NCBI GenBank assembly: GCA_018067115.1
Contig: JAGPVI010000114.1
Coordinates: forward strand, 1 to 7,696
Reading direction: 5' to 3'
DNA: 7,696 bases
Origin: Bizionia sp.
GTDB lineage: Bacteria; Bacteroidota; Bacteroidia; Flavobacteriales; Flavobacteriaceae
Made by a program: the position numbers and the translations under genes
The notes under the pieces: generated by a model
The model's input: only the letters and a program-made list of their open reading frames with translations
Told to the model about the DNA's origin: nothing
Databases searched by the model: none
Shown: piece after piece, positions 1 through 5,783 of the stretch
Layout of the letters: each line of letters begins with the position of its first letter
Position numbering within the stretch: position 1 is the stretch's first letter

Positions 1-662
1 TGTGATGCTAAAATAGGAACGTTTACAAGTATTCCAGCAACTGTAACACTTGTAGAGACCCCCATATTTAGCACGAGTTTACTGGCTACTACATTAGTGA
101 ATACTTCATCATTTAAAGTTATGGTGTTGTAGAAGCCTAAAGATTTTGAGTGCACTTCGTAATCTACAGTAACAGGAAATCCTTGTACATCTTGAGTAAC
201 CTGATCACTTACTGAATACAAAATAGTATCACTAGAAGCATTTACATTATATAAAACAGCATTGTTAAGAGCGATTTCAAAAGCGATTAAATCTGATAAT
301 TCTGCAGGTAAATCTAATGTTCCATTTAGAGTTAATGACGTATCAGAACTTGTTAATGTACCACTAACCAAAATTCCACTCATTGTTCCATTGGCCGGTA
401 AGCCAGCGTTTGCAGATAATGTAAAATCATTGCTGTTTATACTTTCAACCGTAAGTTCATCGGTAGAAAACATTACGTCTGTCGCGGCACTGCTGCTTGC
501 TTCAACATCATAATTCCAAAAACTATCTAGATTTGTCGGAAAGTAATTCCCAGTAATGGTCGAATTATTAGGAGAGTCATCAGTAGTATTATCATCATCA
601 GAACACGATGATACTAGTAATAATGCAATAAAAAGCATAAAATAATAAGGTTTTAGAGTCAT
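1..662 (-). CDS. Surface-type lipoprotein of unknown function, 3' end beyond the window
   Basis: The reading frame is open from an ATG at 662 to the left edge (220 complete codons), so the C-terminus is missing. Residues 1-20 form a lipoprotein signal peptide: one Lys at position 4, a hydrophobic core, and lipobox Val-Ser-Ser-Cys with Cys20 as the acylated residue. Ser-Asp-Asp-Asp follows the Cys, resembling the Bacteroidota lipoprotein export signal that sends lipoproteins to the outer face of the outer membrane. Next comes a Ser/Thr/Asn/Asp-rich linker, then NYFPTNLDSFWNYDV, which resembles the 'yfPl..gn.W.Yd' start of many flavobacterial lipoproteins. The remainder is rich in Thr, Ser, Leu and Val with alternating polar and hydrophobic residues, suggesting beta structure. 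I recognise no enzymatic motif. It is divergent from aroC across a 115-bp AT-rich spacer and is unlikely to be functionally linked to it. Surface location is inferred; the lipobox and Asp cluster are seen directly. Confidence 0.85.
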   Translation of the reverse strand, partial: MTLKPYYFMLFIALLLVSSCSDDDNTTDDSPNNSTITGNYFPTNLDSFWNYDVEASSSAATDVMFSTDELTVESINSNDFTLSANAGLPANGTMSGILVSGTLTSSDTSLTLNGTLDLPAELSDLIAFEIALNNAVLYNVNASSDTILYSVSDQVTQDVQGFPVTVDYEVHSKSLGFYNTITLNDEVFTNVVASKLVLNMGVSTSVTVAGILVNVPILAS

Positions 663-729
663 ATAAGTTATTTTTTTATAATGTGTTAAAAATAGAATAA
701 AAAATAAGAACGTCATAAACTTAAACTAC

Positions 730-737
730 TATTTTTG
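730..737 (+). promoter_or_regulatory. Possible Bacteroidota -7 box for aroC
   Basis: TATTTTTG matches the TAnnTTTG -7 element used by the primary sigma factor of Bacteroidota. It ends 40 bp before the aroC ATG, which would leave a leader of about 30-35 nt. I see no TTG at the usual -33 spacing, so this rests on one element in AT-rich DNA. The leader just before the ATG is A-rich with no clear Shine-Dalgarno site, as is common in this phylum. Confidence 0.35.
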
Positions 738-777
738 TTTCTGTGATTTTACAATTACATTAGCATAAAAATAAACT

Positions 778-1839
778 ATGGCAGGAAATTCCTTTGGAAA
801 ATTATTTAATGTTACCACTTTTGGTGAATCTCATGGGGAAGCAATTGGCGGAGTTATAGACGGTTGCTTACCTAATATTACATTAGATTTAGAGGCGATT
901 CAGAATGAAATGAATCGCAGAAAACCTGGGCAATCTTCCATTGTAACCCAACGCAAGGAACCCGATACTGTTCGGTTTCTTTCTGGTGTATTTGAAGGCA
1001 AAACGACAGGAACTCCTATAGGTTTTATTATAGAAAATTCAAATCAGAAATCTAAAGATTATTCGCATTTAAAGGACACGTATCGCCCAAGTCACGCCGA
1101 TTATGTTTACGATAAAAAATACGGTCATCGCGATTATCGTGGTGGTGGCCGAAGTTCGGCTAGAGAAACTGCTTGTCGCGTGGTGGCAGGTGCTATAGCG
1201 AAGCAAATGCTTGGCAGTATAGAAATCAATGCCTTTACCTCTTCGGTTGGAGATATTTTTATAGATAAGCCCTATCAAGATTTAGATTTTTCTAAAATAG
1301 AATCTAACGCTGTCCGTTGCCCGGATGCAGTGACGGCAGATAAAATGATTACTCGTATTAAAGAAATTAAAAAACAAGGCGATACTATAGGTGGTACCAT
1401 TACATGTGTATTAAAAAATGTACCCGTTGGATTGGGAGAACCTGCATTCGATAAATTACATGCAGAATTAGGCAAAGCAATGCTGTCTATAAATGCTGTA
1501 AAAGGCTTTGAATATGGTAGTGGCTTTTGTGGTGCAAAAATGAAAGGTAGCGAGCATAACGATATTTTTAATCCCGATGGAACCACTAAAACCAATTTAT
1601 CTGGTGGTATACAAGGTGGTATAAGCAACGGAATGGATATTTATTTTCGCGTAGCCTTTAAACCTGTGGCCACTATTATGCAGCCTCAAGAGTCTATAGA
1701 CGCGCAAGGTAACACAATAACACTTCAAGGAAAAGGGAGACACGATCCTTGTGTTGTCCCTAGAGCTGTGCCTATTGTAGAAGCAATGGCTGCACTCGTT
1801 TTAGCAGACTATTTCCTATTAAATAAAATGTATAAATAG
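778..1839 (+). CDS. aroC: Chorismate synthase
   Basis: This enzyme converts 5-enolpyruvylshikimate-3-phosphate to chorismate, the last step of the shikimate pathway in the cytoplasm, and needs reduced FMN. The 353-residue product is close to the usual bacterial length. All three family signatures are present: GESHG at residues 16-20 with conserved His19; the RPSHADY segment with conserved His106, followed by [11 protein letters not shown] at 121-131; and RHDPC at 321-325 with the conserved Asp323. These two histidines and the aspartate are the acid/base residues known for the family, so the enzyme should be active. The ATG at 778 gives the expected N-terminus ([10 protein letters not shown]). 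A possible -7 box lies at 730-737. The next gene starts 38 bp after the stop on the same strand and may be cotranscribed. Confidence 0.98.
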   Translation: MAGNSFGKLFNVTTFGESHGEAIGGVIDGCLPNITLDLEAIQNEMNRRKPGQSSIVTQRKEPDTVRFLSGVFEGKTTGTPIGFIIENSNQKSKDYSHLKDTYRPSHADYVYDKKYGHRDYRGGGRSSARETACRVVAGAIAKQMLGSIEINAFTSSVGDIFIDKPYQDLDFSKIESNAVRCPDAVTADKMITRIKEIKKQGDTIGGTITCVLKNVPVGLGEPAFDKLHAELGKAMLSINAVKGFEYGSGFCGAKMKGSEHNDIFNPDGTTKTNLSGGIQGGISNGMDIYFRVAFKPVATIMQPQESIDAQGNTITLQGKGRHDPCVVPRAVPIVEAMAALVLADYFLLNKMYK

Positions 1840-1877
1840 AAGAGTACCAATACTATATTGAAACACTAAAAAGATAT

Positions 1878-3209
1878 ATGAAATTAGCATTACACTGGAA
1901 AATAATTATAGGAATGGTTCTAGGAATCATCTTTGGGTTTGTAATGAATACCATAGATGGAGGAAAAGATTTTGTTATGGATTGGATAAAACCTTTCGGT
2001 ACAATATTTATTAACTTACTAAAACTTATTGCTGTACCATTAATTTTAGCGTCTTTAATTAAAGGAATTTCTGACTTAAAAGATATTTCTAAAATTAAGG
2101 CTATGGGCTTACGTACCATTAGTATATATATGGGAACTACCATTATTGCTATTGTTATTGGGTTAACTATTGTTAACACTTTTAAGCCTGGAGTTGGAAT
2201 GCCACAGGAAACCATAGAGAAAATTAAAGACACCTATCAGGGTTCTGCCAATATAATGATTAGCAAGGCTAATATGCAAAAGGAAACAGGGCCACTTCAA
2301 CCCTTAGTCGATGTTTTTCCGAGTAATATTTTTAATGCTTTTGCTAAGCCAGAGATGCTTCAAGTTATCTTTTTCGCAATGTTTGTGGGAATTTGTCTTT
2401 TATTAATACCAAAGAAAAAAGCCAAACCATTAATTAAATTCTTCGACTCTTTAAATGAAGTGGTCATGAAGATGGTCGATTTAATAATGCTTTTTGCTCC
2501 GTATGCCGTGTTTGCGTTATTAGCTAATGTTATTATAGCATTCGATGATACTGAGATTCTGGTAAAATTATTATTCTATGCTGGTTGCGTATTATTAGGA
2601 TTGGCTTTAATGATATGTTTTTATCTTCTATTAATATATATCTATACCAAAAAATCACCAATGTGGTTTTTAAGTCGCTTTAGTCCGGCACAATTACTAG
2701 CTTTTTCCACAAGTAGTAGTGCTGCAACTCTACCCGTTACTATGGAGCGTGTAGAAGAGCATTTAGGTGTCGATAAAGAGGTTTCTGGATTCGTTTTACC
2801 TGTGGGGGCTACTGTAAATATGGACGGTACGAGTTTATACCAAGGTATTGCCGCTGTTTTTATAATGCAGGTTATTTGGCCAGAAGGACTAACTTTCACC
2901 AATCAATTGGTTATTGTCGCAACGGCATTATTAGCTTCTATTGGTAGTGCTGCGATACCTAGTGCAGGAATGGTAATGCTTGTTATTGTACTAGAATCTA
3001 TAGGGTTCCCTAAGGAATTACTCCCTATTGGGTTAGCCTTAATTTTCGCTGTAGACAGGCCCTTAGATATGTGTAGAACAGTAGTAAATGTAACAGGAGA
3101 TGCAACCGTATCGATGCTTGTTGCTAAGTCTTTAGGGAAATTAAAAGATCCTAAACCCAAAGAATGGGATGATCATTACCCTAAGACTAAGAAAGCAGGG
3201 GAATTATAA
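1878..3209 (+). CDS. Dicarboxylate/amino acid:cation symporter (DAACS, SLC1-like)
   Basis: This is a 443-residue inner-membrane transporter of the GltP/GltPh/EAAT fold, which imports C4-dicarboxylates or acidic amino acids with Na+ or H+. Hydrophobic segments run throughout residues 8-415. The substrate-binding core is intact: a serine-rich hairpin HP1 motif STSSSAATLP at 277-286, NMDGT at 314-318 in TM7, a second hairpin around SAAIPSAGMVML at 357-368, and DRPLDMCRTVVNVTGD at 393-408 in TM8. By alignment with GltPh, Asp397, Arg400 and Asn404 match Asp394, Arg397 and Asn401. The Arg favours a substrate with a second carboxylate, such as glutamate, aspartate, malate or succinate, over neutral amino acids. 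Asn314, Asp316 and Asp408 match cation-site positions. The C-terminal tail from about 420 is charged and cytoplasmic. Exact substrate and coupling ion cannot be read from the sequence. It follows aroC by 38 bp. Confidence 0.94.
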   Translation: MKLALHWKIIIGMVLGIIFGFVMNTIDGGKDFVMDWIKPFGTIFINLLKLIAVPLILASLIKGISDLKDISKIKAMGLRTISIYMGTTIIAIVIGLTIVNTFKPGVGMPQETIEKIKDTYQGSANIMISKANMQKETGPLQPLVDVFPSNIFNAFAKPEMLQVIFFAMFVGICLLLIPKKKAKPLIKFFDSLNEVVMKMVDLIMLFAPYAVFALLANVIIAFDDTEILVKLLFYAGCVLLGLALMICFYLLLIYIYTKKSPMWFLSRFSPAQLLAFSTSSSAATLPVTMERVEEHLGVDKEVSGFVLPVGATVNMDGTSLYQGIAAVFIMQVIWPEGLTFTNQLVIVATALLASIGSAAIPSAGMVMLVIVLESIGFPKELLPIGLALIFAVDRPLDMCRTVVNVTGDATVSMLVAKSLGKLKDPKPKEWDDHYPKTKKAGEL

Positions 3210-3263
3210 TATATTTTGTATTTTAGAGAAAGACGTTGTTTTAATTAAATAATTGTATTTAGT

Positions 3264-4097
3264 ATGACTAAAGTAACACTTCCTGGTCCTATAGTTTCAG
3301 CGGGTTGGCTTTTTGAACATTTAAAAGCTGAAAACCTGATTATATTTGATGCAAGTATTCCTAAGGTTACAGATACTACCGCCAATACTTCTACAGATAT
3401 TCAATTACCAAATGCACATTTTTTTAATTTAAAAACATGTTTTAGTGATGCTTCTAGCGCGTTTCCAAACACAATACCGTCGGAAGAACAATTTCAAGTA
3501 GAAGCTAAGAAACTCGGAGTTAATAGAAATAGTGCGATTGTTGTATACGATGATAAAGGTATATATTCTAGTGCCCGCGTGTGGTGGATGTTTAAAACTT
3601 TTGGACACCGTAATGTTGCTGTTTTAGACGGCGGATTGCCAGACTGGTTAGCACAACACTATCCTATAGAAGCTAAGAAAAACACTACGAAACAATTAGG
3701 TGATTTTGAAGCCCGTTTTAATCCGGAATATGTAACTTATTTTGAAGATTTAGAAAACGTATCGCAAAGCGGAAGACATACAATTATAGATGCTAGGAGC
3801 GAAGCTAGATTTAATTGTGAAGTGCCAGAACCTAGAGAAGGCTTGAGGAGTGGGACTATTCCTAATTCTAAAAACTTACCTTTCGAAGTATGCCTAGAAA
3901 ATGGTAAACTACGTTCTAAACCCGAACTTCAAGCCGCTTTTGAGGCATTAGCACCAAAGGAAAACACAATCGTTTTTAGTTGTGGCTCCGGACTAACGGC
4001 TTGTATTTTAGATTTAGCAGCATCTGTGGCAGACTATAATAACACAAAAGTATACGACGGTTCTTGGACCGAATACGGTACTTTAAAACAAGAATAA
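3264..4097 (+). CDS. sseA: Two-domain sulfurtransferase, 3-mercaptopyruvate type
   Basis: The 277-residue protein has tandem rhodanese domains, the size and layout of SseA/TST enzymes. The N-terminal domain (about 8-135) carries the usual SSARVWWMFKTFG and LDGGLPDW segments but lacks a catalytic loop, as is normal. The C-terminal domain (about 160-277) has IIDARSEARF, the RSGTIPNSKNLPF segment, the active-site loop CGSGLTAC with Cys240, and the terminal YDGSWTEYG. A CGSG[VLI]TA loop is typical of 3-mercaptopyruvate sulfurtransferases, whereas thiosulfate-preferring rhodaneses have CRKGVT. The likely reaction is sulfur transfer from 3-mercaptopyruvate to a thiol or cyanide through a Cys240 persulfide. 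No signal peptide is visible, so it is cytoplasmic. It starts 54 bp after the transporter, and its TAA lies 2 bp before the next ATG, indicating translational coupling downstream. Substrate preference is inferred from the loop. Confidence 0.93.
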   Translation: MTKVTLPGPIVSAGWLFEHLKAENLIIFDASIPKVTDTTANTSTDIQLPNAHFFNLKTCFSDASSAFPNTIPSEEQFQVEAKKLGVNRNSAIVVYDDKGIYSSARVWWMFKTFGHRNVAVLDGGLPDWLAQHYPIEAKKNTTKQLGDFEARFNPEYVTYFEDLENVSQSGRHTIIDARSEARFNCEVPEPREGLRSGTIPNSKNLPFEVCLENGKLRSKPELQAAFEALAPKENTIVFSCGSGLTACILDLAASVADYNNTKVYDGSWTEYGTLKQE

Positions 4098-4099
4098 CT

Positions 4100-4435
4100 A
4101 TGGAATCACCTATTAAATGGTCTAAAAAAGAGTTACTAGCTTATATTTTATTATATGTAGCAAATGCTGATTTAGAAGAGTCTAAAAAGGAACGAGAATA
4201 TATTCTTAATAAAATTGATGAACAGACTTTTAATACTGTTCATAGAGAATTTGAAGCGGATAATGACTATCAATGCATTCAGAAAATATTAAAAGGTATT
4301 GAAACTCACGATTATTTTAGAGATGATTATCGCGATTTATTTGCAGACATTAAACTTATGATGTTCGCAGACGGAGAAGAGCATATTATAGAAGCTTCTA
4401 TTTTTAATTACCTTAAAAAAATTATTAAAGTGTAA
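4100..4435 (+). CDS. Small TerB-like protein of unknown role
   Basis: This is a 111-residue, charged, mostly helical cytoplasmic protein. I chose the ATG at 4100, 2 bp after the sulfurtransferase TAA. The frame is open back to an ATG at 4064, but that would overlap the sulfurtransferase coding end and add 12 residues not resembling a normal N-terminus. Two similar segments, ANADLEESKKEREYI at 21-35 and MFADGEEHIIEASIFNYL at 88-105, resemble the duplicated 'xxADGxxxxxE' units of the TerB-like fold (tellurite resistance protein B superfamily), with acidic residues that can bind metal in relatives. The first unit is degenerate, with Leu replacing the Gly of ADG. The family link comes from motif resemblance only. 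Tight coupling suggests coexpression with the sulfurtransferase, but no shared function is known to me. It could also be an unrelated small helical protein. Confidence 0.8.
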   Translation: MESPIKWSKKELLAYILLYVANADLEESKKEREYILNKIDEQTFNTVHREFEADNDYQCIQKILKGIETHDYFRDDYRDLFADIKLMMFADGEEHIIEASIFNYLKKIIKV

Positions 4436-4485
4436 TCATAAAAGATACTAAATCCACTTCTAAAACTGAGATAAGAAAACTCTTT

Positions 4486-4507
4486 CCTCTTGTTTATTAT
4501 AAAGAGG
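4486..4507 (+). terminator. Weak hairpin, possible end of the aroC-to-TerB-like transcript
   Basis: CCTCTT (4486-4491) pairs with AAGAGG (4502-4507) around a 10-nt loop, about 50 bp after the TerB-like stop. An alternative pairing, CTCTTT (4480-4485) with AAAGAG (4501-4506), competes with it. The following TGTTGTGTTT is T-rich but not a clean T-run, so termination here is only a possibility. Confidence 0.3.
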
Positions 4508-4567
4508 TGTTGTGTTTAAAATAAAAGCCTCAAAACACGATATAACATTTTCAAAATTACTTTGAAC

Positions 4568-4598
4568 CTCTTAAAGAGTAGACTACAATCTTTAAGAG
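4568..4598. repeat. 10-bp perfect inverted repeat
   Basis: CTCTTAAAGA (4568-4577) and TCTTTAAGAG (4589-4598) are exact reverse complements around an 11-nt loop that itself contains the small palindrome GTAG-A-CTAC. No T-run follows on the plus strand, so it does not look like an intrinsic terminator. It could be an RNA hairpin or a dyad protein-binding site. Confidence 0.75.
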
Positions 4599-4639
4599 AA
4601 CTTAATTCATTCCTAATTAACAGAAATTAGGGTTAAGTT
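4599..4639. repeat. Two-tier inverted repeat abutting the previous hairpin
   Basis: The outer arms AACTTAA (4599-4605) and TTAAGTT (4633-4639) enclose inner arms CCTAATT (4612-4618) and AATTAGG (4625-4631) with a 6-nt loop. One side of the internal loop has 6 nt and the other 1 nt. Each tier is short, and such arms are expected now and then in AT-rich DNA. Confidence 0.6.
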
Positions 4640-4939
4640 AATTAATACTGTTTTGAGACTTCTAAGTCTTAGACTATCAAATTAATTAAATTCTCAGCTT
4701 GCCAACAGCTCCATTTCGTAAACACACCTTTTCACTGAGTTAAGGCCATCTATTTACAAGAGAAAGCATTCTTACTAATTTAAAACTATTTTGTTCATTT
4801 ATAAGCTGGTTTCAAGAATCTGAAAATAGAGTCTGCTGTAATTGTATTATCAACTTTATTAACATTGTTCTATTGGTTTACAGTTATAATAAACACTTTA
4901 TAGGGTGTCACTCATCGACTATTTCTGCACTTTTAGGGG

Positions 4940-4951
4940 GTTAATCAATTA
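4940..4951 (+). repeat. 12-bp direct repeat, copy 1
   Basis: GTTAATCAATTA occurs here and again at 5010-5021, with the starts exactly 70 bp apart. This copy follows a G-run (4936-4940) and has no matching dyad around it. It is a possible protein-binding site upstream of the secreted-protein gene. Confidence 0.7.
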
Positions 4952-5006
4952 CTTCAGTGCTTTAACGATTAAATTATAGCTTCCCTAATATCACCCTTAT
5001 ATTTAC

Positions 5007-5028
5007 AGTGTTAATCAATTATAACACT
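5007..5028. promoter_or_regulatory. Palindrome just upstream of the secreted-protein gene, candidate operator
   Basis: AGTGTTA (5007-5013) and TAACACT (5022-5028) are perfect 7-bp inverted arms around an 8-nt centre. The dyad ends 7 bp before the ATG at 5036 and contains the second copy of the 12-bp direct repeat. TATATTTA at 4999-5006, one mismatch from TAnnTTTG, abuts it on the left. If that is the -7 box, the palindrome would cover the transcription start. Both functions are inferred. Confidence 0.35.
5010..5021 (+). repeat. 12-bp direct repeat, copy 2
   Basis: GTTAATCAATTA is identical to 4940-4951. This copy lies within the palindrome at 5007-5028 and ends 14 bp before the ATG of the small secreted protein. 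Confidence 0.7.
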
Positions 5029-5035
5029 TGTTCAA

Positions 5036-5281
5036 ATGAAATTATTATCTACACTATTTTTCTTATTATTTGTTTCTTTTGCGACTGCACAAGACACCAA
5101 AACTGATAGTATTATTAATGATTCTATTGAAACAGAAAAAGCCAACGATACTTTAAATAACACTATTGTTATAAGTGTAAAAGGTATTAAGACAATGGAA
5201 GAAATAGATATTGAAAATTACAACAAGTCGACATATATTAAAATGATTTCCTCACAGAAAAGGAAAAGTAAGATAAGTTAG
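5036..5281 (+). CDS. Small secreted protein of unknown function
   Basis: This is an 81-residue product beginning MKLLSTLFFLLFVSF, with a hydrophobic core and a signal peptidase I site after Ala-Thr-Ala at residue 18, leaving Gln19 as the mature N-terminus, as is very common in Flavobacteriaceae. The mature part has only 63 residues: an Asp/Thr/Ser/Asn-rich stretch (20-43), a short hydrophobic strand TIVISVKGI (43-51), an acidic patch (MEEIDIE), and a basic end (SSQKRKSKIS). No Cys, no membrane anchor and no known domain are visible. It is probably exported to the periplasm. The signal peptide argues for a real gene, although a C-terminal truncation of a longer ancestor cannot be excluded. It stands alone after a 600-bp gapped region and ends 36 bp before a strong terminator. 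Confidence 0.7.
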   Translation: MKLLSTLFFLLFVSFATAQDTKTDSIINDSIETEKANDTLNNTIVISVKGIKTMEEIDIENYNKSTYIKMISSQKRKSKIS

Positions 5282-5317
5282 TTTGCAAAGGAAAGCCAAT
5301 CTAAGTAAACTAGGATT

Positions 5318-5352
5318 AAAAAAGCCTGAATTTAAATAATTCAGGCTTTTTT
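5318..5352. terminator. Strong bidirectional intrinsic terminator
   Basis: A 15-bp perfect stem (5318-5332 with 5338-5352) encloses a 5-nt loop. Its core is AGCCTGAATT/AATTCAGGCT, flanked by six A on the left and seven T on the right (5347-5353), so it ends transcripts from both sides. It serves the secreted-protein gene on the plus strand and the DCC-family gene on the minus strand. The TAA of the latter (5354-5352) overlaps the base of the stem. Confidence 0.92.
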
Positions 5353-5780
5353 TATGCTGTTGTGTTTCCTATAAATTTCGATTGTAATTCTGGTGTAGGA
5401 ATCATACACTGTTCTTTCTTTCCAAACCATTTATATCTGTTTCTAGCTATTAAATCGTAAACAGCATTACGAATAAAAGGCGGTACGATTAAGTATACTA
5501 CCAATACATTTACGGGGAACCCTAAATGTTTGGCAATGCGTAAAGCGGCAGTAGATTTTGATTTTACACCTTTCTCTGGAACATACAATAAAATGGAATC
5601 CGTTTTTGAAGGATCGATAGCATATTTATCTATTATTTCCTTTCCCACATCACTTTGTAACGCTGCGAATAAAAAGACATCTTTCTTGTCATGACGAATT
5701 ATATACTGAATAGATGTATTACATAAATTGCAAACACCATCAAATAAAACAAGTTGTTTATGCTTCGGGATTAAAGTCAT
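5352..5780 (-). CDS. DCC-family (DUF393) thiol-disulfide oxidoreductase-like protein
   Basis: The 142-residue protein carries the hallmark Asp14-Gly-Val-Cys17-Asn-Leu-Cys20 motif (DxxCxxC) immediately after a strand LVLFDGVC. The family is named for this motif and is predicted to have a thioredoxin-like fold. Other family features are FAALQSDVGKEI (37-48), KSKSTAALRIAKHLG (residues 73-87), a hydrophobic stretch near 90-104, and the C-terminal YKWFGKKEQC with a further Cys. No signal peptide is visible. Redox activity is a family prediction and its substrate is unknown. The ATG at 5780 lies 3 bp after the mutS2 stop, so it is the downstream gene of that operon and is probably translated by coupling. 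Its stop codon lies inside the terminator stem. Confidence 0.92.
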   Translation of the reverse strand: MTLIPKHKQLVLFDGVCNLCNTSIQYIIRHDKKDVFLFAALQSDVGKEIIDKYAIDPSKTDSILLYVPEKGVKSKSTAALRIAKHLGFPVNVLVVYLIVPPFIRNAVYDLIARNRYKWFGKKEQCMIPTPELQSKFIGNTTA

Positions 5781-5783
5781 ATT

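Larger units (their letters stand above)
4529..4657 (+). other. Nested inverted repeats forming a possible branched RNA fold
   Basis: CTCAAAACA (4529-4537) is the exact reverse complement of TGTTTTGAG (4649-4657). The 111 bases between them contain two further hairpins lying directly side by side (4568-4598 and 4599-4639). If transcribed, this gives a closing stem with two branches. The closing 9-bp match alone could arise by chance in such AT-rich DNA. The nesting is what makes it worth noting. No known RNA family is recognised. A palindromic segment at 4656-4673 can compete with the 3' side of the closing stem. Confidence 0.35.
4436..5035 (+). other. 600-bp gene-free region with inverted repeats and no plus-strand ATG
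   Basis: No convincing coding frame was found on either strand. By hand count the G+C is about 29%. The plus strand contains no ATG from the TerB-like stop to the ATG at 5036, while the minus strand has about eight. The region contains a cluster of inverted repeats (4486-4657), a pair of 12-bp direct repeats (4940 and 5010), a palindrome at 5007-5028, and weaker inverted repeats such as CTGTAA/TTACAG at 4836-4841/4878-4883 and AGGGTG/CACCCT at 4902-4907/4992-4997. I see no tRNA, tmRNA, RNase P or other RNA I recognise. It may hold an undescribed structured RNA, a long leader for the 5036 gene, or simply decayed sequence. Confidence 0.6.

Noticed and set aside
262..513. Open frame of 83 codons on the plus strand
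   Set aside because: It is antisense to the lipoprotein frame, which has a clear signal peptide and lipobox; the plus-strand product has no recognisable features.
3236..3263. TTG-N17-TATTTAGT as a promoter for the sulfurtransferase
   Set aside because: The -7 part matches TAnnTTTG poorly and abuts the ATG, so transcription would begin inside the gene.
4064..4099. Upstream ATG at 4064 as start of the TerB-like gene
   Set aside because: It lies inside the sulfurtransferase coding end and adds 12 residues; the ATG at 4100, 2 bp after the preceding stop, fits better.
4800..4835. GGTTTCAAGAATC resembling a tRNA T-arm
   Set aside because: No acceptor stem, D-arm or anticodon arm can be placed around it.
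4436..5035. Degraded coding gene or insertion sequence in the spacer
   Set aside because: No protein-like stretch is visible on either strand, and there are no terminal inverted repeats with flanking target duplications; the 70-bp-spaced 12-mer is too close to bound an element.
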